64,000 nt of DNA. It comes from an uncultured bacterium. GTDB lineage: Bacteria; Bacillota; Clostridia; Lachnospirales; Lachnospiraceae. The DNA is taken from NCBI GenBank assembly GCA_947651225.1, contig CANSYK010000006.1, positions 28,047-92,046 on the forward strand, written 5' to 3'. Under the pieces are notes generated by a model that saw only the letters and a list, made by a program, of their open reading frames with translations, ran no database searches and was not told the DNA's origin. The position numbers and the translations under genes were made by a program. Shown here piece after piece: positions 58,973 through 64,000 of the stretch. How positions within the stretch are numbered: position 1 is the first letter of the stretch; each line of letters begins with the position of its first letter.

Positions 58973-59992
58973 TTAACGGTTTCCGTACATTTTCTGATAA
59001 TAGTCAGCATATTCGCCGGAGATGATGTTTTCCCACCAGGTACGGTTTTCTAAATACCAACGGACTGTTTTTTTGATTCCTTCGCTGAAAGTGGTAGCTG
59101 GAAGCCAGCCAAGTTCTTTGTGAATCTTTGCAGGGTCGATTGCATAGCGGCGGTCATGGCCAGGTCGGTCAGTTACATAAGAAATTAAGGATTCTGGTTT
59201 ATCAAGTTCAGAAAGTACTGTTTTTACAACTTCCAGATTCGTCCGCTCATTGTGGCCGCCGATATTGTAAACTTCACCTTCTGTGCCTTTGCGGATAATT
59301 AAATCAATGGCAATGCAGTGGTCTTCCACGTAGAGCCAGTCACGCACATTTTCTCCTTTTCCATAAACCGGAAGCAGTTTATCATTGAGAGCGTTTGCGA
59401 TAATCAGCGGAATAAATTTCTCAGGAAAATGATATGGCCCATAGTTATTCGAGCATCTGGAAATAGTACATGGCATCTGATAGGTTCTTGCATATGCCTG
59501 AACCAGTAAATCAGCAGAAGCCTTGGAAGCAGAGTAAGGGCTTGAGGTGTGGATTGGCGTTTCTTCCGTAAAGAACAGATCTGGCCTGTCAAGCGGCAGA
59601 TCACCATAAACCTCATCTGTAGAAACCTGATGATAGCGTTTGATGCCATATTTGCGGCAGGCATCCAGCATAACGCCTGTGCCAATGACATTGGTGCGCA
59701 GGAAAACTTCCGGGTCTTTGATGGAACGGTCTACATGGCTTTCTGCTGCAAAATTTACGACAATATCTGGTTTTTCTCCTTCAAAAATCTGATAAATGGC
59801 ATCACGGTTTGCGATATCTGTCTGAAAAAATTTGAAATTTGGCAGTTCCATAATTGGAGCAAGTGTTTCCATATTACCAGCGTAAGTCAGTTTGTCGATG
59901 CACAAAATCGTATCTTCGGGATATTTTTTTGTCATATAATGACAGAAATTTCCGCCAATAAATCCTGCGCCGCCAGTTACTATAATATTCAT
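58973..59992 (-). CDS. rfbB: dTDP-glucose 4,6-dehydratase
   Basis: A 339-residue extended short-chain dehydrogenase making dTDP-4-keto-6-deoxy-glucose for dTDP-rhamnose. NAD loop VTGGAGFIGGNFCHYM near 5-20, HVDRSIKDP near 82, STDEVYGDL near 124 and catalytic YSASKASADL near 153 are intact. It lies 75 bases after rfbA on the same strand, probably co-transcribed. rfbC and rfbD, needed to finish dTDP-rhamnose, are not in the window. Confidence 0.95.
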   Translation of the reverse strand: MNIIVTGGAGFIGGNFCHYMTKKYPEDTILCIDKLTYAGNMETLAPIMELPNFKFFQTDIANRDAIYQIFEGEKPDIVVNFAAESHVDRSIKDPEVFLRTNVIGTGVMLDACRKYGIKRYHQVSTDEVYGDLPLDRPDLFFTEETPIHTSSPYSASKASADLLVQAYARTYQMPCTISRCSNNYGPYHFPEKFIPLIIANALNDKLLPVYGKGENVRDWLYVEDHCIAIDLIIRKGTEGEVYNIGGHNERTNLEVVKTVLSELDKPESLISYVTDRPGHDRRYAIDPAKIHKELGWLPATTFSEGIKKTVRWYLENRTWWENIISGEYADYYQKMYGNR

Positions 59993-60067
59993 AAATAATC
60001 CTCCGTTTTGTTATATATTTTCTATTTATTATCTGATGGTGGGCATGCTTGTATGCACATTTGACTT

Positions 60068-60946
60068 TTAATATAAAATCTTTCCTTCTGCTACCTGTTT
60101 TAAATGTCTGCCATAAGCAGATTTTCCATACAGGTTGGCAGAGAGTAAAAGGCGCTCTTTGTCAATCCAGCCATTTCTAAAAGCAATTTCTTCCACCGCA
60201 GATATTTTAATGCCCTGTCTGTTTTCAATAACACGGACAAATTCTGTGGCATCTGCCAGTGCATCAATTGTGCCAGTATCTAACCAGGCATAACCACGTC
60301 CAAGTTTAATAACGTCAAGGCTGCCTTCTTCCAGATACATACGGTTTAAATCTGTGATTTCTAGTTCGCCGCGTGCAGACGGACGTACTTGTTTAGCCTT
60401 TTGGACAACCTGGTTATCATAGAAGTAAAGTCCAGTAACACAATAATTGGATTTTGGGTGTTCTGGTTTTTCCTCAATAGATACTGCTTTTCCGGCTTTG
60501 TCAAATTCAACGATGCCGAAACGTTCTGGGTCTTCCACATAGTAGCCAAAGATAGTTGCGCCGTTCTGTTTTTGGGAAGCAGCCCTTAAATGGGCAGATA
60601 ATCCATTTCCATAAAAAATATTGTCCCCCAGAATCATGGCACAGGAGTCTTTGTCAATAAATTCTGCTCCAATTAAAAAGGCTTGCGCCAGTCCGTCCGG
60701 TGAAAGCTGCTCCTTGTATTGCAGGTGAATTCCAAAGTTGCTTCCATCTCCCAAAAGCCGTATAAAGTCTGGTAAATCTGATGGGGTAGAGATAATCAGT
60801 ATATCCCGTATGCCTGCCAACATCAGGGTAGATAGAGGATAGTAAATCATTGGTTTGTCATAGACAGGCAAAAGCTGCTTGGAAGTGACCATTGTCAGTG
60901 GATATAGTCTTGTGCCGGAGCCTCCGGCAAGAATAATACCTTTCAT
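60068..60946 (-). CDS. rfbA: glucose-1-phosphate thymidylyltransferase
   Basis: A 292-residue nucleotidyltransferase that makes dTDP-glucose. The N-terminal [20 protein letters not shown] with Lys in [17 protein letters not shown] near 23 is the signature; LGDNIFYG near 109, [20 protein letters not shown] near 160 and [10 protein letters not shown] near 221 complete the site. It leads the rfbA-rfbB pair on the minus strand. The product feeds RfbB. Confidence 0.95.
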   Translation of the reverse strand: MKGIILAGGSGTRLYPLTMVTSKQLLPVYDKPMIYYPLSTLMLAGIRDILIISTPSDLPDFIRLLGDGSNFGIHLQYKEQLSPDGLAQAFLIGAEFIDKDSCAMILGDNIFYGNGLSAHLRAASQKQNGATIFGYYVEDPERFGIVEFDKAGKAVSIEEKPEHPKSNYCVTGLYFYDNQVVQKAKQVRPSARGELEITDLNRMYLEEGSLDVIKLGRGYAWLDTGTIDALADATEFVRVIENRQGIKISAVEEIAFRNGWIDKERLLLSANLYGKSAYGRHLKQVAEGKILY

Positions 60947-60961
60947 ATATTTTCTCCATTT

Positions 60962-61050
60962 CTTTTAGGAACTGTAAATAAATTAAATGAACAGCAACAG
61001 TATAACACAGAATAAATTGGCGTGGCAATAGCCGTGAATAGTAACTGGCA
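60962..61050. repeat. two dispersed repeat ends upstream of rfbA
   Basis: AGGAACTGTAAATAAATT then AAATGAACA at 60968-60994 matches the end of the 40413 element. GCCGTGAATAGTAA at about 61030-61043 matches the other family. The divergent rfbA/galE promoters must lie around them. Confidence 0.6.
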
Positions 61051-61173
61051 ATAAATTTGGGCAGTAAACAAAAAGAAAAAATGGTGGTTATTCTGTTTCA
61101 TAGATGGTAAAATAGGATAAGTGCCAATGAAAGCTGTTGTATGAATTTGTGTAAAAACGGAAAGGAAGAAAAT

Positions 61174-62181
61174 ATGAGGGTTTTAGTGACAGGTGGCGCT
61201 GGATTTATTGCCAGCCATACAAATGTAGAGCTTTTGAATGCAGGATATGAAGTGGTAGCAGTGGACAATCTGGTAAATTCCAGCAAAGAATCCATTGTGC
61301 GGGTGGAAAAGATGACAGGGAAAAAGATTATTTTTTATGAGGAAGATCTATGCAATAAAGAACGCCTGGATTCTATTTTTGCAAAGGAAAAGATTGATGC
61401 GGTAATTCATTTTGCCGGATTAAAAGCGGTGGGGGAGTCCTGTGAAAAACCGTTAGAATATTTTAACAACAATTTGTGTGGAACGATTTATCTTTTGGAA
61501 GTTATGCGGAAATATAATGTGAAATCATTGGTGTTTAGTTCTTCTGCTACGGTTTATGGCATGCCAAAAACGGTGCCGATTACAGAGGATTTTCCATTGT
61601 CTGTTTCTAATCCATATGGGCGCACCAAATTAATCATTGAAGACATGCTTCGGGATATGTATCGTGCTGATTCTGAGTGGGATATTGCCCTGCTGCGGTA
61701 TTTTAATCCGATTGGAGCACATGAAAGTGGTGAGATTGGAGAAGACCCAAATGGAATTCCAAATAATCTTTTGCCATATGTTTCAAAAGTTGCTGCTGGG
61801 GAGTTAGAGTGTGTAAATGTGTTTGGAAATGATTACGATACGCCGGACGGGACGGGAGTGCGTGACTATATCCATGTGACAGATCTTGCAATCGGACATA
61901 TCAGGGCATTGGAAAAATTGGAAACAAAGCCGGGACTTGTCACTTATAATCTTGGAACTGGAAATGGCTATAGTGTGTTAGAAATTATCCATAACTTTGA
62001 AAAGGCGTGTGGAAAGAAAATTCCATATAAGATTACAGAGCGCAGACCTGGTGATATTGCAATCTGTTATGCCGATGCAGCGAAAGCAAAAAAAGAGCTT
62101 GGCTGGGAAGCGGTTCGTGATATTGACCAGATGTGTCAGGATGCATGGCGTTGGCAGAGTAAGAACCCAAATGGATACTAA
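61174..62181 (+). CDS. galE: UDP-glucose 4-epimerase
   Basis: A 335-residue epimerase that interconverts UDP-glucose and UDP-galactose. NAD loop VTGGAGFIASHTNVELLNAG near 5-24, FAGLKAVGES near 80, SSSATVYG near 122 and catalytic YGRTKLIIE near 149 are in order. ATG 61174 is chosen with AAAGGAAG upstream; the earlier ATG at 61141 has none. Divergent from rfbA; with its neighbours it supports surface polysaccharide synthesis. Confidence 0.95.
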   Translation: MRVLVTGGAGFIASHTNVELLNAGYEVVAVDNLVNSSKESIVRVEKMTGKKIIFYEEDLCNKERLDSIFAKEKIDAVIHFAGLKAVGESCEKPLEYFNNNLCGTIYLLEVMRKYNVKSLVFSSSATVYGMPKTVPITEDFPLSVSNPYGRTKLIIEDMLRDMYRADSEWDIALLRYFNPIGAHESGEIGEDPNGIPNNLLPYVSKVAAGELECVNVFGNDYDTPDGTGVRDYIHVTDLAIGHIRALEKLETKPGLVTYNLGTGNGYSVLEIIHNFEKACGKKIPYKITERRPGDIAICYADAAKAKKELGWEAVRDIDQMCQDAWRWQSKNPNGY

Positions 62182-62283
62182 TGGTGTATGTCCTGAAGTT
62201 GTGGGAATTCCAGAACTTCAGGACAAAGTATTCATTCCATTTCCATTATTCTAAGGTATCTCCTATACGCCATATTTCTTGCA

Positions 62284-63090
62284 TTATTTTCTTGTAAAGA
62301 TTGCCAGCGTCTGAAACTGGATATAGCGATGGAAAACACCAGCTTTGTGGTAAGCGGAAGCCGCTTTCTGGTAAAGCCGCTTTTTTTCAGGAATATTTCG
62401 CTGCAAAAGGGCTGCATATTTTACAAGGAGCTGGCGGTAGCCAATAGCAGCATTTAATGGTGTATAGTGGTGGTAACATTCCGGGCAGACAGTTACCTTT
62501 GTATTTTCAGAAGAAAGATGATGTGGCAGATGCAAAGAATTGGCACGCAGCCATATGTCATCATCGCAATGGGCAACTAAGGCGGTATCGAACGATCCAA
62601 TCCACTCAAAGCAGTCCCGATGAAAAATCAGTTGTGGCAGATAGTGGAATTTGCCGGAATCAATTTCAAGGTCAGTGAGATCTAAAACATCTGCCTGTTG
62701 TGCGCTTATATCGGTGTAGAGCATATTGATAGAGCGATCCTTGAGAAAAGCAGATAACACTTCCTCAAGCCGTTTTGGAGGCATGGTATCCTGTGCGGAT
62801 AAAAATGTGAGATAATCGCCATGATATGTTTCTAACACAGCATTTTTTCCCTTGATAAATTCTCCTTTTTCGGGGATTTCCAGATAAATGATATCAGAAA
62901 GAAGCCCATCTTCCCAGCGGATAGCGTCTTTGTATGGGCTGTCTGTATCATTGGAATCTAAAAGGATGATTTCGATATCAGATAATGTTTGATCACGGAC
63001 AGACTGGATGCATCGTTTTAAAATCATCAGAGGTGTTTCACGTGTTTGGATTGCCACGCTGAAAGTAATAGGATTCCTTTTTTCTGCCAT
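62284..63090 (-). CDS. family 2 glycosyltransferase
   Basis: A 268-residue GT-A glycosyltransferase that should transfer a sugar from a nucleotide donor to a surface glycan. TFSVAIQTRETPLMILKRCI begins the fold near 9; DIEIILLDSND near 38; GEFIKGKNAVLETYHGDYLTF near 77-97; and SAQDTMPPKRLEE is where most GT2 enzymes have DDD-type acidic residues. A CDDDIWLRA motif lies near 180, where the catalytic base is expected. Donor and acceptor are unknown. It is convergent with galE. Confidence 0.85.
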   Translation of the reverse strand: MAEKRNPITFSVAIQTRETPLMILKRCIQSVRDQTLSDIEIILLDSNDTDSPYKDAIRWEDGLLSDIIYLEIPEKGEFIKGKNAVLETYHGDYLTFLSAQDTMPPKRLEEVLSAFLKDRSINMLYTDISAQQADVLDLTDLEIDSGKFHYLPQLIFHRDCFEWIGSFDTALVAHCDDDIWLRANSLHLPHHLSSENTKVTVCPECYHHYTPLNAAIGYRQLLVKYAALLQRNIPEKKRLYQKAASAYHKAGVFHRYIQFQTLAIFTRK

Positions 63091-63336
63091 ATCAATCCTC
63101 CGTTCTTTTGTCCGTTGCTTAGTGGTTCAGCATTAGGAAATTGTTTAGAATAGTAACATTGTATCATTATAACAGGGAAAAGGCAAATAAATCCCCTTGT
63201 AAAAATGCAGTATAACGATTACAATGAAAGGAATAAGGAAAGGGAAGATTAATCATTTTAATGGAATTTTATATGTGATTGTGATAAGATGATGACATTT
63301 GGTAGTTTGATAAATCAATATTTTATGGGGTATACA

Positions 63337-64000
63337 ATGAAGGTAAAATTAAAATACATAGGCAGCAGTATACTTATTACACTTTCATTTGTTTTTTTGT
63401 TGGAGTAATATCTTCAATTGGCATGATCGTGATTGAAGATAGTTTGGAACATGTAGCATTAATTAGCGGTATAGCACAGGCGCTATATTTACTTTTAGTT
63501 ATATTTATTTTCGCATTAAAAAAAGTTGACATACTGAATACGTATGGATTAAAAGCAGTTCCGCTTAAAGAATATTTATTACCAGTAATAGTAGCATTCT
63601 GTTTTTCGGCATTCTCTAATATTGTGCAGGCTGCAGCGCCAATTCCACAGGAATTAACCGGTGGGATGTCAGATGATATGGAAAAAAATATTACTGCCTT
63701 TATTTTGTCTATTTTTATAGTTGCGCCAATTGTGGAGGAGTTTGTGTTTCGTGCTCTGATCATGACAAAACTTCGTAAAGAAGTTCCTACAGTTATTTCA
63801 ATTATCATTAGTGCAATTCTATTTGCATTAATTCATTTTATGGCAGGCGGTATTATTACGGTTGTACATGCCTTTTTCGGTGGTTTGATTTTTGCGTTAG
63901 TGTATGTAAAAACCAAGTCATTGTTTCCAGCAATAACAGCGCATATTTTTGGTAATATTGGCGGCTGTGTTCCAACAGTCACAAACCGTTTATCGGTTAC
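63337..64000 (+). pseudogene. CPBP family intramembrane protease, frameshifted near the start, cut by the window edge
   Basis: ATG 63337, with GGGG six bases upstream, opens MKVKLKYIGSSILITLSFVF and stops at 63409. The next frame continues a normal CPBP protein (VGVISSIGMIVIEDSLEHVA onward) with the motif APIVEEFVFRALI near residue 130, LFALIHFMAGG and FPAITAHIFGN. One extra T in the T7 tract at 63392-63398 would join the frames. CPBP proteins are CAAX-like membrane proteases, often bacteriocin self-immunity factors. The gene runs past the window end. Loss, phase variation or a sequencing error are all possible. Confidence 0.75.

Overview
The window is 64 kb of chromosome from a low-GC, motile Gram-positive Clostridia. 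The gene set points to the Lachnospiraceae (Roseburia/Agathobacter-like); this is inferred from gene content and order, not from a marker gene. The pointers are fused SecDF, the mbl-flhO-flhP flagellar cluster, a comF-yvyF pair, a Streptococcus-type fab/acc operon, SpoIIM, AgrC/AgrA-type signalling, many secreted proteins with Thr/Pro linkers, and frequent GTG/TTG starts. Most of the window is ordinary housekeeping sequence packed into operons. The accessory part lies at about 37.0-46.2 kb, with a smaller unusual patch at 29.1-32.6 kb.

Layout. 0-11 kb: PHP phosphoesterase, TIGR04086 membrane protein, polysaccharide deacetylase, secDF, a membrane diguanylate cyclase, prmA and recJ. 11-20 kb: a small Ser/Leu/Ala-rich protein, mbl, flhO, flhP and a rod-binding protein, then recD2, comF, a YvyF-like protein, and a cheX-cheY pair. 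20.4-29.1 kb: one long type II fatty-acid operon, fabH-acpP-fabD-fabG-fabF-accB-fabZ-accC-accD-accA, with no fabK, fabT or fabM. 29.6-32.4 kb: a LytTR response regulator and GHKL kinase of AgrA/AgrC type with no agrB or agrD. They are followed by a 22-codon peptide gene with a strong ribosome binding site and by a 112-bp MITE-like insertion with 10-bp target duplications. 32.6-37.0 kb: cvfB, ridA, a secreted NlpC/P60 hydrolase, azlC-azlD.

37.0-46.2 kb is accessory: a decayed DinD-like gene, a hicA toxin broken by one nonsense codon beside an intact hicB, a Big_2 surface protein, a ParE-type toxin-antitoxin pair, a truncated hydrolase, and a 4.9-kb integrated element. That element sits in the 3' end of a tRNA-Leu(CAA) gene and is bounded by a 24-bp direct repeat. 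It has an intact tyrosine integrase, repressor and ImmA-like protease, a secreted Big_2 protein, frameshifted cro-like and rha genes, and a holin-like ORF. It looks like a prophage reduced to its lysogeny and integration end.

46.3-64 kb: sbcDC, a zinc-finger anti-sigma-like protein, polA, two tiny ORFs, coaE, a BspA-type LRR surface protein, spoIIM, a membrane-anchored SBP_bac_5-like protein, rfbB and rfbA, galE, a family 2 glycosyltransferase, and a CPBP protease that runs off the right edge with a frameshift in a T7 tract.

Several families of short dispersed inverted repeats recur between genes: AGGAACTGTAAATAA ends, TATAGTAAACGCAT palindromes and GCCGTGAATAGTAA units. Some sit inside operons, where they probably act as intercistronic hairpins. 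No rRNA, CRISPR array, riboswitch or complete insertion sequence was recognised. Start sites were chosen by eye from Shine-Dalgarno spacing and homology, so some may be off by a few codons.
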